Assembly (NCBI GenBank): GCA_016281085.1
Contig: JAEEHY010000175.1
Span: forward strand, 1-37,744
Source of the DNA: Lachnospiraceae bacterium
GTDB taxonomy: Bacteria; Bacillota; Clostridia; Lachnospirales; Lachnospiraceae
Direction: 5' to 3'
DNA length: 37,744 nucleotides
In this document: piece after piece, positions 18,498 through 28,804 of the stretch
Layout: each line of letters starts with the position of its first letter
Position numbering within the stretch: the stretch's first letter is position 1
Program-made: the position numbers and the translations under genes
The notes under the pieces: generated by a model
Told to the model about the DNA's origin: nothing
Databases searched by the model: none
The model's input: only the letters and a program-made list of their open reading frames with translations

Positions 18498-19133
18498 ATG
18501 AATTATATTACGTTTGCGCTGGGCAAGGGAAGGCTTGCCGATAAAACACTTAAGCTGCTTGAGGAGATCGGAATAACCTGTGAGGAAATGATGGATAAAT
18601 CCACAAGGAAGCTGATATTTGTAAATGAAGAACTTAAGCTTAAGTTCTTTCTGGCAAAGGGACCGGATGTTCCGACTTATGTTGAATACGGTGCCGCGGA
18701 TATAGGTGTGGTGGGAAAGGATACGATCCTTGAAGAGGACAGGAAGTGTTATGAGGTTCTGGATCTCGGCTTCGGTAAATGCCGTATGTGCGTGTGCGGA
18801 CCCGAATCATCGGCAGAGCTTCTTAAGCACCATGAAATGATCAGGGTTGCCACCAAATATCCGCATATAGCCAAGGATTATTTCTACAACAGGAAGCATC
18901 AGACGGTTGACATAATAAAGCTGAACGGGTCCATCGAACTGGCACCCATTGTCGGCTTGTCGGAGGTAATAGTGGATATTGTCGAAACGGGTTCAACACT
19001 TAAAGAAAACGGACTCAAGGTACTTGAGGAAGTGTGCCCCCTGTCGGCAAGGATGATCGTCAACCAGGTCAGCATGAAGATGGAAGCCGAAAGGATAAAC
19101 AGGATCATCAGAGATATAAAGGAGAAACTATGA
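18498..19133 (+). CDS. hisG: ATP phosphoribosyltransferase catalytic subunit (short form)
   Basis: ITFALGKGRLADKTLKLL, AADIGVVGKDTI, IVDIVETGSTLKENGL. Confidence 0.96.
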   Translation: MNYITFALGKGRLADKTLKLLEEIGITCEEMMDKSTRKLIFVNEELKLKFFLAKGPDVPTYVEYGAADIGVVGKDTILEEDRKCYEVLDLGFGKCRMCVCGPESSAELLKHHEMIRVATKYPHIAKDYFYNRKHQTVDIIKLNGSIELAPIVGLSEVIVDIVETGSTLKENGLKVLEEVCPLSARMIVNQVSMKMEAERINRIIRDIKEKL

Positions 19134-20428
19134 GGATCGTAAAGCTTACGGAAGAAACACGAAGAAATATAGTGAAGGATCTTTTAAAAAGAAGCCCTTC
19201 ACAGTATACCGAATATGAGGAGACTGTTAAGGAAATAATCAATGATGTAAGGGAAAACGGAGATGAAGCCCTGTTCAGGCTCACACTGAAGTTTGATAAA
19301 TGCAGCCTTGACTCTGAAAGCATAAAAGTAACAAAGGAAGAGATCGACGAGGCTGTAAACGGTTATGACAAAGAACTTATCGGAGTTATGGAAAGAGCTG
19401 CCGCAAATATAAGAGCATATCATGAGAAGCAGAAGCAGAACAGCTGGATCGATACTAAGGAAGACGGTTCCATTCTGGGACAGAAGATTACTCCCATTGA
19501 AAAAGTAGGAGTATACGTACCGGGCGGAAAGGCAGCATATCCTTCCTCCACACTTATGAACATAATACCGGCATCGGTAGCGGGAGTAGACAGAATAGTC
19601 ATGGTAACGCCGGCCGGTGCGGACGGTAAGGTCACTGCCGCGACGCTTGTAGCCGCGCACATAGCCGGAGTGGATGAAATATATAAGGTTGGCGGGGCGC
19701 AGGCAATAGCTGCCCTTGCATTCGGAACAGATATAATACCGAAGGTTGATAAGATCGTAGGACCCGGCAACATCTTCGTGGCATTGGCCAAGAAGGCAGT
19801 ATTCGGCCATGTCAGCATAGACAGTATAGCGGGCCCCAGCGAGATACTTGTGATTGCCGATGAAACTGCCAATCCAAGGTATGTAGCTGCCGATCTCCTT
19901 TCACAGGCAGAGCATGACCAGCTTGCATCCTCGATCCTTATCACGACATCAAGAGAGCTGGCAGATAAGGTAAATGCCGAGATAGACGGATTTACCGCCG
20001 AACTTGAACGAAGTGAGATCATACTTAAGTCTCTTGAAAACTACGGATATATACTGATAGCCGATGACATCGATGAAGCCTGCAGGACCGCAAACGAGAT
20101 AGCCTCGGAGCATCTCGAGATACTTACGAAAGATGCCTTCAATGTTATGACCAAGATACGTAACGCAGGAGCGATCTTTATCGGTGAGTATTCATCCGAG
20201 CCACTCGGGGATTATTATGCGGGACCCAATCATGTATTACCGACAAACGGAACGGCTAAATTCTTTTCGCCCCTTTCGGTTGATGCATTTATAAAGAAGT
20301 CAAGTATAATATCGTACTCGTGTGATGCGCTCAGGGAAGCGGCCGATGATATAATGTCATTTGCGATATCAGAGGGTCTTACAGCACATGCCAATTCGAT
20401 AAAGGTAAGGTTTGATGATTTGGGCTGA
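19130..20428 (+). CDS. hisD: Histidinol dehydrogenase
   Basis: VGVYVPGGKAAYPSSTLMNIIPA, GGAQAIAALAFGT, VGPGNIFVALAKK, AGPSEILVIAD, GPNHVLPTNGTAKF. Start set at MRIVKL (ATGA overlap with hisG); the ORF-track 5' extension is rejected. Confidence 0.97.
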   Translation: MRIVKLTEETRRNIVKDLLKRSPSQYTEYEETVKEIINDVRENGDEALFRLTLKFDKCSLDSESIKVTKEEIDEAVNGYDKELIGVMERAAANIRAYHEKQKQNSWIDTKEDGSILGQKITPIEKVGVYVPGGKAAYPSSTLMNIIPASVAGVDRIVMVTPAGADGKVTAATLVAAHIAGVDEIYKVGGAQAIAALAFGTDIIPKVDKIVGPGNIFVALAKKAVFGHVSIDSIAGPSEILVIADETANPRYVAADLLSQAEHDQLASSILITTSRELADKVNAEIDGFTAELERSEIILKSLENYGYILIADDIDEACRTANEIASEHLEILTKDAFNVMTKIRNAGAIFIGEYSSEPLGDYYAGPNHVLPTNGTAKFFSPLSVDAFIKKSSIISYSCDALREAADDIMSFAISEGLTAHANSIKVRFDDLG

Positions 20429-20476
20429 CACATATTTAATTTGTCGTATCAAAAGTAAACAGACGGAGATATATAT

Positions 20477-21070
20477 ATGAGTGAACAAAGAATAGGAAAG
20501 GTTAAGAGAGATACTAAGGAAACCCAGATAAGCCTTGAGCTTAATCTGGACGGGAAAGGCGATGCTGAGATCGAAACAGGGATCGGCTTTTTCGATCACA
20601 TGCTGGAAGGCTTTACCAAGCACGGTCTGTTCGATCTTAAGCTTAATGTATCGGGCGATCTTCATGTGGACGGACACCACAGTGTTGAGGATACAGGTAT
20701 AGTTCTCGGTAATGCGATACGCAAGGCTGTCGGCTCCAAGAAGGGGATCAAACGATACGGATATATGATACTTCCGATGGATGATGCACTTGTACTCTGT
20801 GCGATCGATCTGTGCGGAAGACCGTATTTTTCTTATGAGGCCGCATTTGATACCGAAAAGATCGGATATCTTGATACGGAGCTTATACGGGAGTTCTTCT
20901 ATGCGGTAAGTTATTCGGCTATGATGAATCTGCATATAAAGGTCATATCCGGGACCAATTCGCATCATATTGCGGAAGCAATGTTTAAATCATTTGCCAA
21001 GGCACTTGATATGGCTGTAAGCTATGATGAACGCATCAGTGATGTGTTGTCTACGAAAGGAACACTCTAA
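20477..21070 (+). CDS. hisB: Imidazoleglycerol-phosphate dehydratase
   Basis: ETGIGFFDHMLEGFTKHGLFDL, DGHHSVEDTGIVLGNAIRKA, SGTNSHHIAEAMFKSFAKAL. Confidence 0.97.
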   Translation: MSEQRIGKVKRDTKETQISLELNLDGKGDAEIETGIGFFDHMLEGFTKHGLFDLKLNVSGDLHVDGHHSVEDTGIVLGNAIRKAVGSKKGIKRYGYMILPMDDALVLCAIDLCGRPYFSYEAAFDTEKIGYLDTELIREFFYAVSYSAMMNLHIKVISGTNSHHIAEAMFKSFAKALDMAVSYDERISDVLSTKGTL

Positions 21071-22344
21071 TGGCACAAAAGATGATCATTCCCTGCCTGT
21101 ATCTTAAGGACGGCAGGCTTTATGAAGACTTTAGCGACGAAACAAAGATAAGCGACGATCCTGTCGGTTATGCTATGAAATGCTGCAATCTCGGAGCAGA
21201 TATGCTCATAATCTTCGATCAGTCATATGATGACTCATCCCATGATGAAGCCCTTCATATCATGAGGGAAATAAACAGAAGTGTGGATATACCGGTCATC
21301 GGTGCCGGTAATATCAAGAGGAGCGAGGATGTAAAGAAGATACTTTACGCAGGCTGCCGTTATGCCGCTCTTAATCTTGCGAAACAGGACAATATAGATC
21401 TTATAGAAGAGGTCAGCAAGCGTTTCTCAAAGGATAAGATATTTGTCTGTGCCGATGCGCTTGAGCAGGTACTTGAATCTATCGATCTTATAAGGGAATA
21501 CACCTACGGAGTGTTATTACTTAATGATAATGTTGCCGATTCCTATAAGGGGCTTAAGTTAATTCCCATAACAGGAAGCTGTGACGAGGACCAGGCTGTA
21601 CAAATACTCGGAAATGACTGTGTTATAGGCATTTCCGGACGATTTGCCAATGATAACACTCAGGGGCTTCGTGCAGTTAAAAACCGGCTGAATGACAGGG
21701 GGATCGATACCTGTATTTTTAAGAGTCCGTACAGATTTGATGATTTTAAAACCAATTCGGACGGTCATATTACCGTTGTGGTTCAGGATTATAAGACAAA
21801 TGAAGTACTGATGGTTGCTTATATGAATGAGGAAGCCTACAATAAAACTATTGAAACCGGCATAATGACATATTATTCAAGAAGCAGAAATGAACTGTGG
21901 GTAAAGGGCGATACATCGGGTCATTATCAGTATGTTAAATCGCTCACAGCCGACTGCGATATGGATACAATACTTGCAAAGGTGGCCCAGATAGGGAACG
22001 CCTGTCATACGGGAAGCTATTCCTGTTTCTTTAATGATATCGTTCATGTTGATCAGAAGGCAGTTAATCCGTTGACCGTATTCGAGGATGTATATAAAGT
22101 AATAATTGACAGAAAAAACAATCCCAAGGAAGGTTCGTATACCAATTATCTCTTTGACAAGGGTATCGACAAGATACTCAAAAAGGTCGGCGAGGAAGCA
22201 ACGGAAATAGTTATTGCAGCCAAAAATCCCGATAAGGAAGAGGTTAAATATGAGATAGCCGATTTCCTGTATCATGTTATGGTACTGATGGCGGAATGCG
22301 GGCTTGACTGGACAGATATCACCAAGGAACTGGCTAACCGTTAA
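21070..22344 (+). CDS. hisIE: HisF-like TIM-barrel domain fused to bifunctional HisIE (phosphoribosyl-AMP cyclohydrolase / phosphoribosyl-ATP pyrophosphatase)
   Basis: N-terminus IIPCLYLKDGR...IPVIGAGNI resembles HisF. HisI motif ADCDMDTILAKVAQIGNACHTGSYSCFF; HisE motif KILKKVGEEATEIVIAAKN. Confidence 0.93.
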   Translation: MAQKMIIPCLYLKDGRLYEDFSDETKISDDPVGYAMKCCNLGADMLIIFDQSYDDSSHDEALHIMREINRSVDIPVIGAGNIKRSEDVKKILYAGCRYAALNLAKQDNIDLIEEVSKRFSKDKIFVCADALEQVLESIDLIREYTYGVLLLNDNVADSYKGLKLIPITGSCDEDQAVQILGNDCVIGISGRFANDNTQGLRAVKNRLNDRGIDTCIFKSPYRFDDFKTNSDGHITVVVQDYKTNEVLMVAYMNEEAYNKTIETGIMTYYSRSRNELWVKGDTSGHYQYVKSLTADCDMDTILAKVAQIGNACHTGSYSCFFNDIVHVDQKAVNPLTVFEDVYKVIIDRKNNPKEGSYTNYLFDKGIDKILKKVGEEATEIVIAAKNPDKEEVKYEIADFLYHVMVLMAECGLDWTDITKELANR

Positions 22345-22368
22345 CGGGAATGAGCAAACGGAGCATAT

Positions 22369-24231
22369 ATGATTAAGACCGCTTTAAGCGAAGAGATTTT
22401 ACTTACTATAGAGAAGCCTGCCAGATATACAGGTAACGAAGTAAACAGTGTTTACAAGGATAAGAACATGGTTGATGTAAGATTTGCCATGTGTTTTCCC
22501 GATGTTTACGAGATCGGTATGTCGCATCTGGGAATACAGATACTTTACTCCATGTTCAACACTTTTGATGATGTATGGTGCGAACGTGTATATTCTCCGT
22601 GGGTTGATCTTCACAGGATCATGAAAGAGAGAAATATACCTCTTTTTGCCCTCGAGTCCCAGGATCCGGTTTACATGTTTGATTTTCTGGGTATTACCCT
22701 GCAGTACGAAATGTGTTATACAAATGTGCTGCAGATACTTGACCTTTCACATATCCCGCTGATGGCCGCGGACAGGACAGAGGAACATCCGATAGTTATA
22801 GGCGGAGGCCCGTGTGCCTACAATCCTGAGCCACTTGCGGATTTCTTTGATATATTCTATATAGGTGAAGGGGAGACCGCGTACAGGAAGCTTATCGACC
22901 TGTACAGGAAGTATAAAAAGAGCGGTATGAGCAGAAGGGAGTTCCTTCGTAACGTTTCACACATAAGCGGAATGTATGTTCCCTGCCTGTATGAGGCAGG
23001 GTATGATGATGACGGAATACTCAATTCATTTGAACCTGTGTATCCCGATGTCCCGAGGACCATCCGTAAGGAAATAGAAATGAATATGTCGGATACATAT
23101 TATCCGGTGAAACCTGTTGTCCCTTTCATCAAGGTCACGCAGGACAGGGTGACCCTGGAAATACAGCGCGGCTGTATAAGAGGCTGTCGTTTCTGCCAGG
23201 CAGGCATGATATATCGTCCCGTAAGGGAAAGGGATGTGGAACTGTTGAAATCCTATGCGGTTGAAATGCTTGATAATACGGGACATGAGGAAATATCGCT
23301 GAGTTCCCTGAGTTCAAGTGATTATTCAGGGCTGGAGGAGCTCGTTAACTTTCTTGTGGATCATGCAGATAAAAAGAAACTTAACATTTCCCTGCCGTCG
23401 TTAAGGATAGATGCATTTTCTCTGGATGTTATGAGTAAGATCCAGGATATCCGTAAGAGTTCGCTTACATTTGCTCCCGAAGCCGGCTCGCAGAGACTGA
23501 GGAACGTCATTAATAAGGGACTCACCGTTGATGACATTATGGAGGGTGCAACACAGGCTTTCCTGGGCGGATGGACAAGGGTTAAGCTGTATTTTATGCT
23601 TGGGCTTCCCACCGAAACGGAAGAGGATATGCGCGGGATTGCCGAGCTTTCCAACGAGATAGCGAAGCTTTACTATGAACTGATCCCCAAGAGCGAGAGG
23701 AAGGGAAGGGTACAGATCATATCATCTACTTCATTCTTTGTACCCAAACCGTTTACACCCTTTCAGTGGGCATCGATGAATACCAAACAGCAGTTTCTTG
23801 ATAAAGCTCACTTTGTGAATGACTGTATGCATGAACAGTTAAACAGCAAAAGTATTAAATACAACTACCATGAGGCTGATGTGAGTGTTCTTGAAGGAGT
23901 GTTTGCAAGAGGTGACAGACGTCTTTCAAAGGTACTGGTTGAAGCCTACAAAAGAGGCTGCCTGTTTGATGCATGGACCGAAACCTTCAGGGAAGAGCCA
24001 TGGCTTGATGCCTTTGATGCCTGCGGTATTGATGTTGCTTTCTATACATCCAGGGAACGTTCGACAGATGAACTTCTTCCGTGGGACATGATAGATGTCG
24101 GTGTGAGCAGGGAATTTTTAAAAAGAGAATGGGACAATGCGTTAAACGAAAAGGTTACTCAAAACTGCCGGGCCGGATGCTCGGGATGCGGAGCAAGGGT
24201 CTTTGGCGGAGGTGTATGCTATGAAGGTTAG
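22369..24231 (+). CDS. B12-binding-like radical SAM protein (TIGR03960 type)
   Basis: RADSAM signature IQRGCIRGCRFCQAG; downstream DUF2344 partner; GCSGCGARVFGGGVC C-terminus. Confidence 0.9.
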   Translation: MIKTALSEEILLTIEKPARYTGNEVNSVYKDKNMVDVRFAMCFPDVYEIGMSHLGIQILYSMFNTFDDVWCERVYSPWVDLHRIMKERNIPLFALESQDPVYMFDFLGITLQYEMCYTNVLQILDLSHIPLMAADRTEEHPIVIGGGPCAYNPEPLADFFDIFYIGEGETAYRKLIDLYRKYKKSGMSRREFLRNVSHISGMYVPCLYEAGYDDDGILNSFEPVYPDVPRTIRKEIEMNMSDTYYPVKPVVPFIKVTQDRVTLEIQRGCIRGCRFCQAGMIYRPVRERDVELLKSYAVEMLDNTGHEEISLSSLSSSDYSGLEELVNFLVDHADKKKLNISLPSLRIDAFSLDVMSKIQDIRKSSLTFAPEAGSQRLRNVINKGLTVDDIMEGATQAFLGGWTRVKLYFMLGLPTETEEDMRGIAELSNEIAKLYYELIPKSERKGRVQIISSTSFFVPKPFTPFQWASMNTKQQFLDKAHFVNDCMHEQLNSKSIKYNYHEADVSVLEGVFARGDRRLSKVLVEAYKRGCLFDAWTETFREEPWLDAFDACGIDVAFYTSRERSTDELLPWDMIDVGVSREFLKREWDNALNEKVTQNCRAGCSGCGARVFGGGVCYEG

Positions 24232-24913
24232 GATCAAATTCGCCAAGGAAGGAACCATGAAGTTCATAGGGCATCTTGACATAATGCGTTATTTCCAAAA
24301 GCTGTTAAGAAGATCCGATATTCCCATAGCTTATACGACGGGAATGAGTCCGCATCAGGTAATGTCGTTCGCAATGCCTCTGGGGATAGGAGTTGAAAGT
24401 GATGCGGAGTATGTTGACATTGAAATAACAGAACGGATATCATCTGAAACCGCTATCCGGAGAATGAACGATAACAATGTGGAAGGAGTAAGGATACTTT
24501 CGTTTAAAGAGCTGCCGGAAAATGCGGATAATGCGATGGCCAGTATCAGAGCAGCCGATTATGAGGTGCGCTTCAGACAGGGATATGCACCTGATTTTCC
24601 GTTTATGAAGAAGCTTGAGGATCTTTATGAAAAGGATACAATACCGGTTCTGAAAAAAACGAAGAAGAGTGAGACGATAGTTGACATAAAACCCGGAGTT
24701 TATTCTTTTGGCGGTGATGACGAATGTATTAAGATGTGTCTTTCATGCGGAAGTATGCTTAATATAAAGCCTGAGCTGGTTGTCGGAGCCGTCTTTGAGA
24801 GTGAGAACAGAGAATTAAATGAATTTGCTCTGCTGATAAGAAGAAAAGAAATATACACAATGATAAATGATGTACTAACAAGTCTTGATGAAATAGGAGG
24901 GAGCATCCAATGA
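24221..24913 (+). CDS. Radical SAM-linked protein, DUF2344/TIGR03936 family
   Basis: MKVRIKFAKEGTMKFIGHLDIMRYFQKLLRRSDIPIAYTTGMSPHQVMSFAMPLGIGVES. Start set at MKVRIKF; the ORF track starts 6 codons earlier. Confidence 0.9.
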   Translation: MKVRIKFAKEGTMKFIGHLDIMRYFQKLLRRSDIPIAYTTGMSPHQVMSFAMPLGIGVESDAEYVDIEITERISSETAIRRMNDNNVEGVRILSFKELPENADNAMASIRAADYEVRFRQGYAPDFPFMKKLEDLYEKDTIPVLKKTKKSETIVDIKPGVYSFGGDDECIKMCLSCGSMLNIKPELVVGAVFESENRELNEFALLIRRKEIYTMINDVLTSLDEIGGSIQ

Positions 24914-26070
24914 ATGAACAGAACATTATAATCACAAGGTACAATGACTCGATACTGTTTATGAGTACGGACGGGGACAGACCGCTGGAATATCAGCTCT
25001 TCAAAAAGGATGAAGATACGATCGGTAATATATATGTATGCGAGATCAAGGAACAGGTTCCCAATATTGGTGCTTGTTTCATAAATTACGGTGACGGAAA
25101 GACCGGCTTCCTTAAGAGTAACAAATACAGAACGGGTGAAATGGTTGCTCTTCAGCTGAAAAAAAGAGGCAATAAGGATAAGGCTCCGGTGTTTACAGAT
25201 GAGCTTTCTCTGAGCGGTATCTATACCGTTATTACCAATGCAAATAAGGATTTTGCAATATCCAAAAAGCTTTCGGATGAGAGACGCAAGGAACTCAGAA
25301 GATTATACGGAGTATTTTTGAGTGATCTTGAATATGGTATTACTTTAAGAACCAATTGCATAGGCGCAGGCCTTCGTGATGTTCTTTCCGAGGCTGACAC
25401 ACTGGCGGGAAATATGGACGAAATTCTGAGTTCGGCTGATAAAAGGACATGCGGAAGCATACTGTACAAGACCGAAAACGAATGGATCAAGTACTGCTTT
25501 AACGCCAATACAACCTCACTTAAGAAGATAATTACCGATGATGAGGAAATCTATGAAAGCCTGAAAGCCGATGTTATCGGAACACTTAAGAGTTCCAATC
25601 CCAACATAACACTTGAAAAGTATTCGGGTAAGCTTCTTCCGCTGAGTAAGCTGTACTCCATAGATAAGGGACTGGAAGAGGCAACGGCTAAAAAGGTATG
25701 GCTTAAATCAGGAGGCTTTTTGTATATAGAACAGACCGAAGCTCTGAATACGATAGATGTAAATACCGGAAAAACAACCGGGACAAAGGATAAGGAAACA
25801 ACATTTTTTGAAACAAATCTTGAAGCAACGGAAGAGATATGCAGACAGATAAGACTCCGTAATCTGAGTGGTATAATCATAATCGATTATATTAATATGG
25901 CGGATGAGGAGAATCTTAAGCATCTGATCAAAAAGCTCAGGGAGTTGATCGCTCTTGATACGGTGAAGACCGACTTCCATGATGTAACAGCCCTTTCACT
26001 TGTTGAACTTACCAGACAGAGGGTACGTGAACCGTTGGCGGAACAGATGAAAAAGGCAGAAGAAAAATAG
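24910..26070 (+). CDS. rng: Ribonuclease E/G family protein, short C-terminus
   Basis: S1-like region VCEIKEQVPNIGACFINYGDGKTGFL; catalytic LNTIDVNTGK and GIIIIDYINM; ends LVELTRQRVREPLAEQMKKAEEK*. Confidence 0.92.
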   Translation: MNEQNIIITRYNDSILFMSTDGDRPLEYQLFKKDEDTIGNIYVCEIKEQVPNIGACFINYGDGKTGFLKSNKYRTGEMVALQLKKRGNKDKAPVFTDELSLSGIYTVITNANKDFAISKKLSDERRKELRRLYGVFLSDLEYGITLRTNCIGAGLRDVLSEADTLAGNMDEILSSADKRTCGSILYKTENEWIKYCFNANTTSLKKIITDDEEIYESLKADVIGTLKSSNPNITLEKYSGKLLPLSKLYSIDKGLEEATAKKVWLKSGGFLYIEQTEALNTIDVNTGKTTGTKDKETTFFETNLEATEEICRQIRLRNLSGIIIIDYINMADEENLKHLIKKLRELIALDTVKTDFHDVTALSLVELTRQRVREPLAEQMKKAEEK

Positions 26071-26086
26071 TTCTTTGAGGTAGAAA

Positions 26087-28738
26087 ATGGCTGAACTGTC
26101 ACCAATGATGCAGAAATACCTTGAGACAAAGGAGGAGTATAAGGATTGTATCCTCTTTTACCGCCTGGGTGATTTCTACGAAATGTTCTTTGATGATGCT
26201 ATAACTGCATCCAGGGAACTTGAACTTACATTAACAGGAAAACAGTGTGGACTTGAGGAAAGGGCTCCGATGTGCGGAGTTCCTTTTCATGCTGTGGAGG
26301 GTTATCTTAACAGGCTTATATCAAAGGGTTATAAGGTGGCCATATGCGAGCAGGTGGAGGATCCCAAGCTTGCAAAAGGGCTTGTGAAGCGGGAAGTCAC
26401 AAGAATAGTCACTCCGGGAACCAATCTTGACATGAATTCCCTGGAAGAAACAAAGAACAACTATCTTATGTGCATTTCATATATTGCGGACAGATTCGGA
26501 GTCGCGGTATGTGATGTGACAACGGGTGAATTCCTGTCAACCGAAATAGACAGCGGACGCAGGCTTTGTGATGAAATATACAAGTATTCACCTGCCGAGA
26601 TCATATGCAATGATCCGTTTTTCGTGTCCGGAGTGGATATTGATGAGCTTAAATACAGGCTTTCGGTTGCCGTTTATCCGGTTGAGGCATGGTATTTTGA
26701 CGAGGAGCTGTGTGAACGAAGCATAAAGGAACATTTCGGCGTTAACAATGTAAGCTGCTTTAATCTTGAACAGCGTGACTGTGCGCTCATAAGCTCAGGT
26801 GCGCTCCTTCAGTATCTTCATGAAACACAGAAGAATTCACTTGCGCAGATCCGTACCATAAAAACCTATGATGTTTCCTGGTATATGGTCCTTGACTCTG
26901 CCACAAGAAGAAACCTGGAACTGACCGAGACTATAAGGGACAAACAAAAAAGAGGCTCTCTGCTGGGAATCCTGGACAGGACCAAAACGGCAATGGGTGG
27001 CAGGGCCTTAAGATCGATGATTGAGAGACCTCTCATTGACAGAACGGCTATAAACGACCGTCTTGATGCGGTAAGTGAGCTGCTGAACAATGCCATAACA
27101 AGAGAAGAAATACGTGAGTATCTGAATCCCGTATATGATCTTGAACGTCTGATGAGCCGCGTGGTATATAAGTCAGCGAATCCGAGAGATCTTATTGCAC
27201 TTGGGTCTTCTCTTGAAATGCTGAAGCCGATAAAACAGCAGTTGGCTGATTTTAAGTCGGATGTTCTTAAGAAGCTGTATGAGGATCTTGATACTCTTGA
27301 GGATCTGCATGAACTTATAGGGGCTTCAATATCAGATGAACCTCCTATTCAGATAAAAGAAGGCGGGATCATACGGGAAGGATACAATGAGACCGTTGAT
27401 TCATTAAGAAATGCGAAACGGGAAGGAAAGAGCTGGCTTGCGGATCTTGAGGCCAGGGACAGGGAACGAACCGGGATCAAGAATCTCAAAATAAAATATA
27501 ACAGGGTTTTCGGATACTATTTTGAAGTGACCAACTCCTTCAAAGAGCTTGTTCCGGATGATTATATAAGAAAACAGACACTGACCAATGCGGAAAGATA
27601 TACTACTGATGAATTGAAAGAGCTGGAAGATACCATCCTGAATTCAGAAGAAAAGCTTTTTTCTCTTGAGTATGATCTGTTCTGCGAGATCAGGGACACA
27701 CTGTCCGGGAATATTGAAAGAATACAACAGAGTGCCGGCGTGATAGCAAGCCTTGATGCACTTGCCTCCTTTGCATATGTTGCGGAGAAAAACCAGTACT
27801 GCAGGCCGAAGATAAATGAAAAGGGTATCATTGACATAGAAAAAGGGCGTCATCCGGTTGTTGAGAAGATGTTGAGCTCGGATATGTTTATTACCAACGA
27901 TACTCATCTTGACAATAAGGATAACCGTATATCAATAATAACCGGTCCGAATATGGCCGGCAAATCCACCTACATGAGGCAGACGGCGCTAATAGTACTT
28001 ATGGCGCAGATAGGTTCTTTTGTGCCCGCATCCAAAGCAAATATCGGAATAGTGGACAGGATATTCACGCGTGTCGGGGCTTCTGATGATCTTGCAAGCG
28101 GACAGAGTACATTTATGGTTGAAATGGCTGAGGTTGCGAATATTTTAAGAAATGCAACCCAGAACAGTCTCCTTATACTTGATGAGATAGGACGAGGTAC
28201 CTCAACCTTTGACGGATTGTCAATTGCATGGGCTGTTGTGGAATACATATCAAATCCCAAGCTCCTTGGTTCCAAAACACTGTTTGCAACACACTATCAT
28301 GAGCTTACCGAGCTTGAAGGCAAGCTTAATTCGGTCAATAACTACTGTATAGCGGTAAAGGAGCAGGGTGACAATATAGTATTCTTAAGAAAGATCGTCA
28401 GAGGTGGTGCTGATAAGAGCTACGGAATACAGGTTGCAAAGCTGGCCGGAGTACCCGATGCAGTGATCGAGCGTGCAAAGGAAATAGTAGATGAGCTTTC
28501 CGACAATGATATTGCCATAAACGTACGCAGCATAGCAGATAAGAAGGACAGCCGGAAGAGAAACGTAAAGAGGCTTGATGAGGTCGATCTTAATCAGATG
28601 TCTCTGTTTGATACAGTGACCGATGATGATGTCATAAATGAGATCAAGGAACTGGATATTAATAATCTGACTCCCATGGAAGCGATGAACACCCTGAGTA
28701 AGCTGCAGAATAAGCTTGTAAACCGGTGGACATATTAA
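26087..28738 (+). CDS. mutS: DNA mismatch repair protein MutS
   Basis: GDFYEMFFDDA mismatch-binding motif; ITGPNMAGKSTYMRQTALI; LILDEIGRGTSTFDGLSIAWAVVEY; FATHYHELTELE. Confidence 0.98.
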   Translation: MAELSPMMQKYLETKEEYKDCILFYRLGDFYEMFFDDAITASRELELTLTGKQCGLEERAPMCGVPFHAVEGYLNRLISKGYKVAICEQVEDPKLAKGLVKREVTRIVTPGTNLDMNSLEETKNNYLMCISYIADRFGVAVCDVTTGEFLSTEIDSGRRLCDEIYKYSPAEIICNDPFFVSGVDIDELKYRLSVAVYPVEAWYFDEELCERSIKEHFGVNNVSCFNLEQRDCALISSGALLQYLHETQKNSLAQIRTIKTYDVSWYMVLDSATRRNLELTETIRDKQKRGSLLGILDRTKTAMGGRALRSMIERPLIDRTAINDRLDAVSELLNNAITREEIREYLNPVYDLERLMSRVVYKSANPRDLIALGSSLEMLKPIKQQLADFKSDVLKKLYEDLDTLEDLHELIGASISDEPPIQIKEGGIIREGYNETVDSLRNAKREGKSWLADLEARDRERTGIKNLKIKYNRVFGYYFEVTNSFKELVPDDYIRKQTLTNAERYTTDELKELEDTILNSEEKLFSLEYDLFCEIRDTLSGNIERIQQSAGVIASLDALASFAYVAEKNQYCRPKINEKGIIDIEKGRHPVVEKMLSSDMFITNDTHLDNKDNRISIITGPNMAGKSTYMRQTALIVLMAQIGSFVPASKANIGIVDRIFTRVGASDDLASGQSTFMVEMAEVANILRNATQNSLLILDEIGRGTSTFDGLSIAWAVVEYISNPKLLGSKTLFATHYHELTELEGKLNSVNNYCIAVKEQGDNIVFLRKIVRGGADKSYGIQVAKLAGVPDAVIERAKEIVDELSDNDIAINVRSIADKKDSRKRNVKRLDEVDLNQMSLFDTVTDDDVINEIKELDINNLTPMEAMNTLSKLQNKLVNRWTY

Positions 28739-28804
28739 GGGATAGCCTGAACGGATTAAGTTCATTCACTATAATGAAACAAGAAGCAGTTATAAGGATT
28801 GATC

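Noticed and set aside
19034-19129. N-terminal extension of hisD in the ORF track
   Set aside because: Overlaps hisG out of frame; the ATG at 19130 with ggagaaact upstream and an ATGA overlap fits HisD starts.
19199-20022. Minus-strand ORFs of 203 and 200 aa
   Set aside because: Fully antisense to hisD, which has strong family motifs; low-complexity translations without homology signals.
20369-20968. 199-aa minus-strand ORF
   Set aside because: Antisense to hisB, no recognisable family features.
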